A stretch of DNA of 20,168 nt, from assembly GCA_945886995.1 (NCBI GenBank), contig CAMCZJ010000025.1, forward strand, positions 1-20,168, read 5' to 3'. A model generated the notes under the pieces. The model was given only the letters and a program-made list of their open reading frames with translations. It was not told the origin of the DNA and did not search any database. The translations under genes and the position numbers were made by a program. Within the stretch, counting starts at the first letter, position 1; the number at the start of each line of letters is the position of its first letter. Shown piece after piece: positions 6,040 through 14,329 of this stretch. Source of the DNA: Asaia bogorensis (GTDB taxonomy: Bacteria > Pseudomonadota > Alphaproteobacteria > Acetobacterales > Acetobacteraceae).

Positions 6040-8885
6040 AATCGCGCCGCAGCCTTTTCGTACTTCTTCTTGCCGGGATCGCGCTCGCGGCGGTCTGGGT
6101 CGGGCCACGCCTGATTTCCTGGGAAGGGCAGCGCGGCCGCTTGGCGGCGCTGGCATCTGAACGGCTCGGCCGCCAAGTAGCCTTGCAGGGGCCGCTCCGC
6201 GTTGTGTTGCTGCCGCAGCCCATGATCGAAGCGGATGAGGTGCATCTGGGCCAGGATGAAGGCGGGCTAGGCATGAAGGCGCAAACGCTGCGTCTGAGGC
6301 TTGGCTTGGGACCCCTGCTGCTGGGGCGGTTTGAAGCGCGTGACATGGTGCTCGTCGGCGCTGATATCCGGCTGCCCTGGCCGCTGCCCGCCGCCGGCGC
6401 GCTCCGCCCGCCGCCCTGGCTTTCCGATTTCGCCGCGCGGATTGAAGCAAGCCGAGTGAGCCTGGGTGATGCGGTTCTGGAAAATGTTGCGGCCCGGCTG
6501 GTGGCGCCTGGCCCGCTGGATGCGGTGCGCCTTGAAGGCAGCTTCACCCGCGCCGGGGCCGAAGCGCGCTTCCAGGCCGTTTTGGGCCGCCCGGGCTATG
6601 ATGGCATTGGCACGCTGGAACTCCGCCTGAATGGCCAGGGCGCCACCCTTGTCACGCGCGGCGCGCTGCTGGCCGAAGGTGGCTATGAAGGGCGGCTAGA
6701 AGCCTCCGGCGCCTATCTTTCGGCCTTTCTGCCAGCGCCCGCGCTTCCCTTCCGCGTCACAGGGCGCTTGCGCGCCGGAGAGGACCGCATCACCGCGCCC
6801 GATCTGGCCGTGGAATTTGATGGCGGCGCGGGCCGCGCGGCGGCGGAAATCCAGCTTCTGCCCATGGCGAAGCTTGATCTCGCCGTCACCATGAACCGCC
6901 TGGACCTCGACCCCTGGATTACCGCGCTCCGGGCGAGCCGAACCCTGACCTTGCCAGTCACTTTTGATATCGCGGCGGATTCAGCCCGCTGGCTTGGCCG
7001 CGACCTGCGCCGCTTCAAGGTTGGCATCGCAGGGGAAGGCGCACGCCTGACGCTCACGGATATGGCCGCCCTGCTGCCCGGCGAAGCGGAAATTGAAGCG
7101 CGCGGCGCCACCATGGGCGAAAAGATCGATCTCGCGCTCAGCTTCGCCGGCCCCGATCTGCGCGAAAGCCTGGGGGCTTTTGGTGTTGCGATCACAACAC
7201 CAGACCCAGCGCGGCTACGCCGCTTTGAAGGCCGCGCGCGGCTGGTGCTGGAAGCAGACCAAATTCAATCTCCCGAATTCACGCTGACGCTGGATGGCCA
7301 ACGCCTGGCTGGCGCAGGGGTGCTGCGGCTTGGCAATCGCCCTGCCCTAGGCCTTGGGCTTTCAATCAATGAACTGTCACTCGATGGCTTGCTGGCCGAT
7401 AGCCTGGGCTGGCAGGAGGCAAGGGAAGCGCTGCAAGGTTTTGATGCCAATCTGCGCCTGACAGCGGGCAGGCTGGAATGGCGGGGCCTGCCCTGGGATG
7501 ACCTAGCCTTGGAAGCCACGCTCGAAGCGGGCAGGCTTTCCCTGCAAGGCCTCAGCACCCGCCAAGGCGGCACCAGTATCGCCGCGTCTGGGGGCATCGG
7601 GCTGGGGGCGCAGCCAAGCTTAAGTGACTTCGCGCTTGAAGTTACCGCGCCCATGGCGCATGCGCTGCCCCCGTTCCTGGCCGAAGGCCTGCCGCTACCT
7701 GCCGGGCTGGCAGCCCTGCCGATTTCACTTCGCCTCCGGGGTAATGGCGCGCCCGAAGCGCTGACACTCGCCGCCGACATCGCGCTTGAAGATGCCAGGC
7801 TGGAAGCGAATGCCCAGCTGGACCTGACCAAGGCCTCAGGGCAGGGCAACCTTATCTTTCGCCACCCCGGTGCGGCGCGGCTCTTCTCCCTTGCCTTGGG
7901 CCGAGAGGATGGCGCCTGGATGGGTGAAGGCTCGGTCGCGTTCATTGCCCGTATCATTGCAGATGGCCCCGTCATCACGCTTCCCTTCATCAACTTGGTG
8001 GCTGCGGACACACGGCTGAGCGGAGAAGCCCGGCTGGACCTGAGTGGCGCGCGCCCCAGGCTGGCGCTCAACATCGCCGCTGAACACCTGGCCTTGCCGG
8101 CGCTTGATCCGGCGGATCAGGAACCACTGCCCATGGCGCCGCTGGTTGGCTTCGATGGAACGCTTGCCCTTACCGCTGCAAGCGTGGCGGTTTTCGGCCT
8201 GCCGCCAGTACAGGACGCTCGCATTGAATTGGCGCTCGAAGCTGCGCGGCTGCGGCTGGATACCTTCCAGGCGGTACTCGCTGGCGGCAAGGTTGAAGGG
8301 CGCGGCGTGCTGGATGCGGCCAGCCAGCCCCCAAGACTGGAGGGTGATTTCGAAATTGCGGGCGCCAGCTTGGCCGGGCCAGTTTTTGACCTGCCGCTTG
8401 ACCTGACGGCCGGTCGGATCGCCTTGGCCGGCCGGCTTGCGGCTTCGGGCCATTCCCAGGCGGCTTTGCTTTCCTCTCTGGAAGGGTCGGGGCGGTTTTT
8501 GCTGGCTGATGGTGTGCTGACTGGCTTGGCCTTGCGGGATGCCTATGCCGGCGCAGGCCTGGCTGATGCGCTCGCGGCAGAAGCCGCGCTACGCCGTGCC
8601 TTGCTGGGTGGCGCGACGGCGGTGGAAAGGCTGGAAGGCGGCTGGCGGCTGGCCGCCGGGCGGCTTGAACTTCAGGAAATGCGCCTTGCCGGAGAGGCCG
8701 GAGTTTCCGCGCAAGTCACCGGCGCGGTGGATTTGCCGCGCCAGACACTGGATATTGGCTTCGCGCTGCGCCCGCCAGTGGCCGAGGCACCCGATATCGG
8801 CTTGCGCTTTTCTGGCCCCGCCATCGCGCCGCGCCGCCTGCCGGATATCGCGCCATGGACCCGTTGGCGGGCGGAACAGCGGTAG
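6021..8885 (+). CDS. AsmA family protein (large inner-membrane-anchored)
   Basis: A 954-residue protein with a basic N-terminus and one membrane anchor at about residues 11-28 (SLFVLLLAGIALAAVWVG). The rest is a long run of amphipathic beta-strands typical of the AsmA/TamB superfamily, ending in an AsmA C-terminal-like part (SGRFLLADGVLTGLALRDA at about residues 825-845). Family members span the periplasm and are linked to phospholipid transport or outer-membrane biogenesis; the role of this one is not known. The start is a TTG at 6021 inside the oplAH coding end. No ATG occurs near the anchor, and a later start would remove it, so TTG is favoured. At about 950 residues it is longer than E. 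coli AsmA and shorter than TamB. Confidence 0.85.
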   Translation: MGDRKLKSRRSLFVLLLAGIALAAVWVGPRLISWEGQRGRLAALASERLGRQVALQGPLRVVLLPQPMIEADEVHLGQDEGGLGMKAQTLRLRLGLGPLLLGRFEARDMVLVGADIRLPWPLPAAGALRPPPWLSDFAARIEASRVSLGDAVLENVAARLVAPGPLDAVRLEGSFTRAGAEARFQAVLGRPGYDGIGTLELRLNGQGATLVTRGALLAEGGYEGRLEASGAYLSAFLPAPALPFRVTGRLRAGEDRITAPDLAVEFDGGAGRAAAEIQLLPMAKLDLAVTMNRLDLDPWITALRASRTLTLPVTFDIAADSARWLGRDLRRFKVGIAGEGARLTLTDMAALLPGEAEIEARGATMGEKIDLALSFAGPDLRESLGAFGVAITTPDPARLRRFEGRARLVLEADQIQSPEFTLTLDGQRLAGAGVLRLGNRPALGLGLSINELSLDGLLADSLGWQEAREALQGFDANLRLTAGRLEWRGLPWDDLALEATLEAGRLSLQGLSTRQGGTSIAASGGIGLGAQPSLSDFALEVTAPMAHALPPFLAEGLPLPAGLAALPISLRLRGNGAPEALTLAADIALEDARLEANAQLDLTKASGQGNLIFRHPGAARLFSLALGREDGAWMGEGSVAFIARIIADGPVITLPFINLVAADTRLSGEARLDLSGARPRLALNIAAEHLALPALDPADQEPLPMAPLVGFDGTLALTAASVAVFGLPPVQDARIELALEAARLRLDTFQAVLAGGKVEGRGVLDAASQPPRLEGDFEIAGASLAGPVFDLPLDLTAGRIALAGRLAASGHSQAALLSSLEGSGRFLLADGVLTGLALRDAYAGAGLADALAAEAALRRALLGGATAVERLEGGWRLAAGRLELQEMRLAGEAGVSAQVTGAVDLPRQTLDIGFALRPPVAEAPDIGLRFSGPAIAPRRLPDIAPWTRWRAEQR

Positions 8886-8944
8886 GATTGGCAGGGCACG
8901 GCAACCCTGGTGCCACCCACCCCGAAGCTGAACCCGTTTCAGCT
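8886..8944. terminator. Possible bidirectional terminator between convergent asmA-like gene and speE
   Basis: Between the convergent ends are two hairpins: CAGGG/CCCTG (8892-8896 with 8905-8909) and a perfect 7-bp stem AGCTGAA/TTCAGCT (8926-8932 with 8938-8944) with a 5-base loop. The second reaches the first base of the speE stop codon. Neither is followed by a clear T-run, so the assignment rests on position and symmetry only. Confidence 0.4.
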
Positions 8945-9807
8945 CAGGGCAGTTTCTCCGCGATGTAAGGCGGCAAGTTGAAGGCGCCGACATGGATTTC
9001 CGGCGTCCAATAGCGCGTGCTACCCAACATGCCGGATGCTTCCGCGCGACGGCGAACGTCCTCCACGGCCACAGCGCGGCAAGACGCATCCTTAGCCGCC
9101 CAACCAAGCGTCATGAAACCACCGACATAGGTCGGCACCGCCGCCACATAGGCCCAGTTATCCGGAAATGACTTTGCCCGCCGGCGCGATGTTTCATGCA
9201 GTTCATCGGCTTGCATGAAAGGCACCCCGCATTGATTGACGATCAAGCCACGTGGGGAGAGGATGCGCGCCGCATTTGTGTAGAACTCATCGGTAAACAG
9301 CACCTCGCCAACACCGATCGGGTCTGTGCTGTCCACAATGATCACATCAAAGCTTTCCGCCGGCGCCACACGCACATAATCAATGCCGTCGCCAATAATC
9401 ACCTCAGCGCGCGGGTCGCCCCAGGCATTACCGCCAATGCCGGGCAGGAATTCCTTGGAAAGCCGCACCACCTCGCCATCAATTTCCACCATCACGGCTG
9501 CCTCTACGCCGCGATGCTGCAACACGCGCTTCAGCACACCGCCATCACCCGCGCCGATGATCAGCACGCGCTTGGCCGCGCCATGGGCCAGAATGGGCAC
9601 ATGGGCGATCATTTCCTGATAGACGAATTCATCGCCTTCGGTGATTTGCACCACGCCATCCAGCAGCATCACCCGGCCATGGGTTTCGCTTTCGAAGACA
9701 ACAATGTCTTGGAAATCAGACTGCACGCGGGCCAATTCGCGCTTCACGCGAAAGCGCTGGCCCCAGGCGGCATAAAGGGTTTCATTGATCCAGCTATCGG
9801 TCGCCAT
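8944..9807 (-). CDS. speE: Polyamine aminopropyltransferase (spermidine synthase)
   Basis: A 287-residue cytoplasmic enzyme that transfers the aminopropyl group from decarboxylated S-adenosylmethionine to putrescine, giving spermidine. The Rossmann-fold nucleotide loop GAGDGG is at residues 85-90. The catalytic and diamine-binding motif DSTDP is at 159-163, with the Asp expected to deprotonate the amine. The C-terminal YWTPEIHVGAFNLP signature (from residue 266) is typical of the family, as is the length. The start ATG is preceded by AAAGGA in the leader. It lies 69 bp downstream of speD on the same strand, the substrate-supplying partner. A terminator-like hairpin separates the two, so speE level may be set partly independently. 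Confidence 0.96.
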   Translation of the reverse strand: MATDSWINETLYAAWGQRFRVKRELARVQSDFQDIVVFESETHGRVMLLDGVVQITEGDEFVYQEMIAHVPILAHGAAKRVLIIGAGDGGVLKRVLQHRGVEAAVMVEIDGEVVRLSKEFLPGIGGNAWGDPRAEVIIGDGIDYVRVAPAESFDVIIVDSTDPIGVGEVLFTDEFYTNAARILSPRGLIVNQCGVPFMQADELHETSRRRAKSFPDNWAYVAAVPTYVGGFMTLGWAAKDASCRAVAVEDVRRRAEASGMLGSTRYWTPEIHVGAFNLPPYIAEKLP

Positions 9808-9829
9808 GGCGGCATCCTTTCACAATAAA

Positions 9830-9851
9830 GGCCGGGTGCTGCCACCCGGCC
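9830..9851 (-). terminator. Terminator- or attenuator-like hairpin between speD and speE
   Basis: GGCCGGGTG and CACCCGGCC form a perfect 9-bp GC-rich stem around a four-base loop. On the minus strand the stem is followed directly by TTTATTGTG, a short T-rich tract. This resembles an intrinsic terminator of moderate strength lying 22 bases before the speE ATG. It could trim speD transcripts, attenuate speE, or protect a processed 3' end. Confidence 0.6.
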
Positions 9852-9876
9852 CCATCAAAACGATATCGAATGGCAT

Positions 9877-10335
9877 TCAGCCGATCAGGCCGCGCTTATG
9901 TTCGGCAAGCTGCACGCGTTCCGGCAGGAAGCCGCGCTTGAGCGCAGGGATCGCCTTATAGGGATCGCATTCGCCGCAGACGAAAATATCAAGCGCGGCG
10001 TAATCGCGTTCCGGCCAAGTATGGATGGACACATGGCTTTCCGCGAGTACCAGCACGCCCGAAACCCCACCATTGGGTGAGAAATGGTGAAAATGCCCGT
10101 GCAGGATCGTTGCCCCGGTAGCGAGCGCACCTTCGCGCAGCACCGAATCAATATGGTTGGGGTCGTCCAGATTGGTCGCCCCCCACAGATCCACAATCAG
10201 ATGCGTACCGGCGTAGCGCACACCGTTACGCTGAACGAAATAATCCTTCTCGGCATGGGCCGAGACGTCTTCGTCAATATTCCGGGTGTCGCTCGGCAAA
10301 TCCGAGACCATCCCCGGTTGGACGAGAGCTTCCAT
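9877..10335 (-). CDS. speD: S-adenosylmethionine decarboxylase proenzyme
   Basis: SpeD decarboxylates S-adenosylmethionine to provide the aminopropyl donor for SpeE. The 152-residue proenzyme self-cleaves to create a pyruvoyl cofactor. The cleavage motif is visible as LAESHVSIHTWPE, cutting between Glu99 and Ser100. His105 and Cys120 match the spacing of the catalytic His68 and Cys83 known from Thermotoga SpeD, so it belongs to the short prokaryotic class. The start is placed at 10335 because GGAAGGAG (10343-10350) sits seven bases upstream and the first residues MEALVQ resemble relatives. An in-frame ATG at 10458 would add 41 residues rich in His and Pro that have no match in the fold; that start is judged less likely. 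Confidence 0.92.
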   Translation of the reverse strand: MEALVQPGMVSDLPSDTRNIDEDVSAHAEKDYFVQRNGVRYAGTHLIVDLWGATNLDDPNHIDSVLREGALATGATILHGHFHHFSPNGGVSGVLVLAESHVSIHTWPERDYAALDIFVCGECDPYKAIPALKRGFLPERVQLAEHKRGLIG

Positions 10336-10496
10336 AGCAGGGCTCCTTCCAGCCAGTAGATGACCAGGGTGATCAGAGGGATCCTGATCGGGGGTCAACA
10401 ATTGCGGCATATGCGACAGGTGGGGCGCAAACGCAAGGGAAATCTGCGGTGAGTGCATAAGAAAATTCCTGCCACTTCCGACAAGGGCAAAAATCT
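10336..10496 (-). promoter_or_regulatory. speD leader region
   Basis: The gap between the end of the large TPR gene and the favoured speD start stays open in the speD frame back to an ATG at 10458. It contains a 6-bp inverted repeat GATCAG/CTGATC around a 7-base loop (near 10370-10390) and the strong ribosome binding site at 10343-10350. TTGACC near 10397 could be a -35 box, but no acceptable -10 follows. The strands here do not resemble a known riboswitch by eye. Confidence 0.4.
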
Positions 10497-13400
10497 TTAC
10501 CGCCGCTGCGGTGTCGCCGCAGCAGGTTGTGGCGCGGGCGCGGCGTTCAGGCCACTCATTCTGTCGGGCAATAGGCGCAATTGGCTGATTTCGCGCTGCA
10601 GGCGCGGCAAATCCTGAACACCGCGCAGCGTATCGCCGGTCAGCAAGGTGAAGGCTTCGGCCAATGCCCCGCCCTGCATCCGCGCGCCATAGGTTTCGCG
10701 CAATTGGGTCAGCACAACCGTATCATTCGCCATGGCCGCAAAAGCGGCAGCCCGCGCCAGATCGCGCCTGATTGGCGGGCTGAGAGGGGCCGGCGCAGCA
10801 GGTACCTTGGCCTCGATATGCTGCATCATGGCGGAAGTCGCGCCCGACCAATCGCGTGCCTCGGCACGGATTTCCGCAAGCGCCTCCGCGCCATCGGCGC
10901 CTGTGCTGTTCAATACCTGTTCGGCGGCTTCGCGATTACCCGCGCGCGCAAGCGCGCGGCCGCGTAGAATAACCCGCTCAATGGGCACATCGCCGTTCTC
11001 GGCGGCTGCATCAAGCGCGGCGATCGCGCCGGCACCATCGCCTTCAGCAAGCCGCAATGTCGCAAGCTTGCTGCTGACGGCAAGCCGCGCTTCAGCATCG
11101 GTCAGGCGCGCCAAGGCGTCTCGCAGCACGGTGGACGCCCGGTCTACAAGATCAAGGGAAGCAAGCCGTTCCGCGAGCACCAGAACAGAACGGATGCCCG
11201 TTGCATCTTCCGGCAGGAATTCCGGATGTGCATCATAGAATGAAGCTGCGTTAATCGGCGGGGCGCTTTGCAGAGCCACGGCGAAGGCGGCGCGCAAATG
11301 CGGGCGCAAATCAACCGAACGTTCAGGGAAGAAGCGCTGGGTTTCCTGCAATAACTCAAAGGCAGCGCGGCCATTCCCGGCTTCCCTTTGCAATTCAGCC
11401 AGCCGGATGCGTGCATTCACTTCTTCCACATCGCCGCGCCAAGCGAAAAGCGCGGCCTCCAATTCCGCAATGGCGCCGGCCGTATCAAGCTGGCCAATCG
11501 CCAAGCGCAATTCCACGCTGCGCCGGATGGCGCGGGCGCGGCGCAGGCGGTCCCGGCCTTCAATGGCCTCGCGATAGGCACTCAGCGCATCTTGGATGCG
11601 GCCATCAGCTTCGGCCATCATGCCGCGGGCCAGATGCAGCACGGGATTATCCGGATCGGTTTCGCCAAGGCGGGAGGCTGCGGTCAGTTCACCCGCGGCG
11701 GCGAGAGATTCCATGGCAATCGGGGTCAGGCGCTGCGCCAGCGGCCTGGGGTAAGATATCAATAGCGGTAGGCTCGCGGCAATGGCGGGGCCGGCAACAG
11801 CGTGATCACCGCGCGCGGCGGCCAGAAAGCCACGCCAAAGGGTGGTTTCATCGGAAGGCGGCATTTGCGGGCTATCAAGCCGCCGCGCCTCGGCCTCCCG
11901 GCCCGCCAGCAGGGCGGCTGCGGATTGCACCATCACTAGCCGCGCATCCTCACCCGCCCGCGGGTCTTCCTGTAAAGCAAGGCCGGCCATGGCCTGGGCT
12001 TCCTGCGGCATGCCAAGGGCAAGCAGCGTTTCTGCCGCATGGCGCCGTGCCTCTGCCCGGCCAAGCGGCGCGGCTGCGACGATATTGGCGGAAGCCGTGC
12101 GCAACCTTTCCTGCAAGGTGGTTATGGAAGCGGAAGGCAAATCCATGATGCGGCTGAGTGTTGCCGCTTCAGCCAATGGTTCGCGCCCGGCATCCGGCCC
12201 CAGACGCAGCGAATCTAGCCCGGAAGCCTGCAGAATAAAGCGGTCCGCCAGGGCGCGAAGCTGGATGTTGTCGCCCCTGGGCAGCACTGCAACACCAAGC
12301 ACCGCCGGCAGAAGCTGAAATTCAGGTTGACGCCGGGCAATCGCCACCGCCTGGTTAACCCCGCGTATGGTGCCAACCAGCAAGGGGCTGCCGGTTTCTG
12401 GGTCCAGCACGGTCACGCTAGAGCCAGGGCGGCTAACGCGAAGTATCAGACGAACCGGCGGGCCTTGTTCCAGCTCGGGTGTGATGGCTGTCAGCGCCCT
12501 ATTGGCTTCCACCGCATCGCTGAAGGCCTCAAGCACCCAGGCGTTACCCTCGCGCCTTGGGCGCAAGGTTCCGGGTTGCGCAAGACGCATTTGAAGGACG
12601 GTCGCATCACCAGTCTGGCGCGCCTCCATACTTGCGAAGACGTCGCTTCGCCGCAGCGCGGAAAGGTCAAGCACTTCGGAACGGTCGAACACCGCCATCA
12701 CCCAATCGCCCTGGCGAAACACCGCGGCGCCGGCATCCGGCCCCAAATCAAGTGAGATCGCCCTGCCATCAGCCAATAAGCCAATGGGCGTGCTGCGTTG
12801 GGGGGGCACAACGATCAGCGGCCGGGTAGGCGCATCGCCAATCATGGGCTGAGGTGGCAGCGGTACTGGGGGCAGTCCGGTAATCGGCCCGGTGGGCAGC
12901 GCCGCAGCCGCAGGGATCTGAGTGGCCGAAGCCGGCGCCGGGCGGGATGATGCGGCAGCTTGCGGCACAGGCGAAGTGCTTTGCGAGGCCGCAGAAGGTG
13001 CGCCAGCCGCCACGCCGGGACGCGAAACATCCGCCGCGGGGTTAACCGGGGCGGATGCAGGTGCTGCAGCCTGGTTCGGGGTAGGTGCCGCATCACGGCT
13101 TGGCGGCGCCGTAGTGGGTGGCCTGGATGCCGGGGCCGCCGGCGGTGGCGGGGCGGTGGGACGCGGCGGCGTTGCTTGGGTTGGTGTTGCCGCAGTAGGC
13201 GCAGCCGGCCTGGCAGCAGCCGGAGGCGACGGGGCCGCGGGGGACGGAGCCGCAGCCGGTGTAGGCGGATTGGCATTTGGCCGGGTTGGGGCTGTGGCCG
13301 CCGGGGCGGACCCCGTGCTGTTCTGGGCCGTGGGGGTCGTTTGGGCTGTGGGGGTCGCTTCATCCCCATCCAGCACATCAACCACAATACGATTGCCAAG

Positions 13401-13712
13401 CCGATAGTGCCGAAAACGTGTGCCTGCCGGGGCTTGCAGCGCAATGCCGCCGTCTACGGCGGAGAGCGATTCAACATTTTTCGGCAGGCGAAGCGCCGCC
13501 GAAAGATCAAACCGGGCCGGCGTATCAAAGCGCAGAATGAGCCGATTGCCGCTTTCTTCCGCGCTATAGGTAACAGCATCGGGCCAATCCATCACCACCC
13601 TGCCATAGGTGGGATGAGTACCAACCCGAAGGCTGACCGCGGGTGTCTGCTGCGCGTAAGCCGGAATGCCAAAAGCCATCCAGAACAGCAGCAGAACACC
13701 CGCAGGACGCAT
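10497..13712 (-). CDS. Large secreted AMIN-like/TPR-repeat protein of the flagellar operon
   Basis: A 1071-residue exported protein of unknown specific function. A signal peptide covers residues 1-20 (cleavage after AYA). Residues about 26-115 form a beta-rich AMIN-like domain (LRVGTHPTYGRVVMDWP), of the kind that targets periplasmic proteins to the cell wall. A Pro/Ala/Thr-rich linker runs from about 118 to 290. A second beta-rich section follows (about 300-500), and the remainder is helical with TPR-like repeats (for example LHLARGMMAEADGRIQDALSAYREAIEG). The ATG at 13712 is used: it overlaps the cheZ stop as TGATG, and a TTG just before it adds only one residue. Operon position suggests a role in flagellar assembly, stator or motor function in the periplasm, but this is inference. 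Confidence 0.85.
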   Translation of the reverse strand: MRPAGVLLLFWMAFGIPAYAQQTPAVSLRVGTHPTYGRVVMDWPDAVTYSAEESGNRLILRFDTPARFDLSAALRLPKNVESLSAVDGGIALQAPAGTRFRHYRLGNRIVVDVLDGDEATPTAQTTPTAQNSTGSAPAATAPTRPNANPPTPAAAPSPAAPSPPAAARPAAPTAATPTQATPPRPTAPPPPAAPASRPPTTAPPSRDAAPTPNQAAAPASAPVNPAADVSRPGVAAGAPSAASQSTSPVPQAAASSRPAPASATQIPAAAALPTGPITGLPPVPLPPQPMIGDAPTRPLIVVPPQRSTPIGLLADGRAISLDLGPDAGAAVFRQGDWVMAVFDRSEVLDLSALRRSDVFASMEARQTGDATVLQMRLAQPGTLRPRREGNAWVLEAFSDAVEANRALTAITPELEQGPPVRLILRVSRPGSSVTVLDPETGSPLLVGTIRGVNQAVAIARRQPEFQLLPAVLGVAVLPRGDNIQLRALADRFILQASGLDSLRLGPDAGREPLAEAATLSRIMDLPSASITTLQERLRTASANIVAAAPLGRAEARRHAAETLLALGMPQEAQAMAGLALQEDPRAGEDARLVMVQSAAALLAGREAEARRLDSPQMPPSDETTLWRGFLAAARGDHAVAGPAIAASLPLLISYPRPLAQRLTPIAMESLAAAGELTAASRLGETDPDNPVLHLARGMMAEADGRIQDALSAYREAIEGRDRLRRARAIRRSVELRLAIGQLDTAGAIAELEAALFAWRGDVEEVNARIRLAELQREAGNGRAAFELLQETQRFFPERSVDLRPHLRAAFAVALQSAPPINAASFYDAHPEFLPEDATGIRSVLVLAERLASLDLVDRASTVLRDALARLTDAEARLAVSSKLATLRLAEGDGAGAIAALDAAAENGDVPIERVILRGRALARAGNREAAEQVLNSTGADGAEALAEIRAEARDWSGATSAMMQHIEAKVPAAPAPLSPPIRRDLARAAAFAAMANDTVVLTQLRETYGARMQGGALAEAFTLLTGDTLRGVQDLPRLQREISQLRLLPDRMSGLNAAPAPQPAAATPQRR
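12845..13361 (-). repeat. Low-complexity Pro/Ala-rich linker coding segment
   Basis: About 170 codons inside the TPR gene encode almost only Pro, Ala, Thr, Ser and Gln, with short repeated units such as TPTAQ at the start and PPAAP/APP later. It is in frame with both flanking domains and has no stop. Such linkers usually bridge distance across the periplasm. The segment also opens long shadow frames on both strands, which are not genes. Confidence 0.7.
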
Positions 13713-14329
13713 CAATCGAAGCTCGCGAGTAGTCGGTCAATCTCGCTTTGGGACACACCGGCGCCCGGAAGCTGCGGGCCATTGGCCAGCTTTTGACCTT
13801 CGGTGCGCCCGTCATTCGTGGGCGGGCCCGCATCCTTGGCCACCGGCGCAGGGCTTTGCCCGGCCATGCCACTAGCCGCGGAAACAATCGCGGAGATCCT
13901 GCCCTCGATGGCTTTAAGCGCTGTCACAACCTTGCCGATTCGCTGCCCTGTGATGTCCTGAAAGGAACAGGCTTCGTATATCCGAGTTACAGCGCCTTGC
14001 AACTTATCCGCAGCATCGCCCGAAAGCTCAGACTGGAGGTTTTCCAGCGTTTCGCAGCTATCCAGGATTTCATTGGTCGCATGCGCCGTGTGATCCACAA
14101 TCGCATCCAACTCATCCGTGGCGGACGGGATATGCGCATCCCGGATATCTTCGACCTTAAGGGCGGCGATTTCTGCCTTGGCGCGGGCAATCGTCCGGCC
14201 AAGCCCCTCAAGTTCAGCTAGCAGGGCTGATTCCTTGGCGGTCAGGTCACCCGCCATGGTCGAAAGCACGGCACGCACCGTCGCCTCGATCCGGTCGCCT
14301 TCTTGCCCCTGGGGGGTTCCGTCAGGCAT
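13712..14329 (-). CDS. cheZ: Chemotaxis protein phosphatase CheZ
   Basis: CheZ removes the phosphate from CheY-P and so ends the chemotactic signal. The 205-residue protein is helical in its N-terminal two thirds. The active-site stretch SFQDITGQRIGKVV carries Asp125 and Gln129, with the same four-residue spacing as Asp143 and Gln147 of E. coli CheZ. A flexible Pro/Gly-rich linker (about 157-192) leads to the C-terminal peptide SQSEIDRLLASFD (193-205), the expected CheY-docking tail. The start overlaps the end of cheY by eight bases and the stop overlaps the next gene by one base (TGATG), so all three are translationally linked. CheZ is less common in Alphaproteobacteria than in Gammaproteobacteria. 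Confidence 0.93.
   Translation of the reverse strand: MPDGTPQGQEGDRIEATVRAVLSTMAGDLTAKESALLAELEGLGRTIARAKAEIAALKVEDIRDAHIPSATDELDAIVDHTAHATNEILDSCETLENLQSELSGDAADKLQGAVTRIYEACSFQDITGQRIGKVVTALKAIEGRISAIVSAASGMAGQSPAPVAKDAGPPTNDGRTEGQKLANGPQLPGAGVSQSEIDRLLASFD

Noticed and set aside
5546..6547. A 333-residue minus-strand frame across the oplAH/asmA junction
   Set aside because: The translation is Arg/Ser/Pro-rich with no recognisable motif and lies antisense to two well supported genes.
10460..10485. A -24-like TGGCAGG upstream of speD on the minus strand
   Set aside because: The -12 position reads TTCTT without the required GC, so it is not a usable sigma-54 promoter.
12922..13796. Long plus-strand open frames opposite the TPR gene, rich in Gly, Ala and Arg
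   Set aside because: They are antisense shadows of the Pro/Ala-rich linker; the composition is explained by the GC-rich coding strand and there is no start signal.
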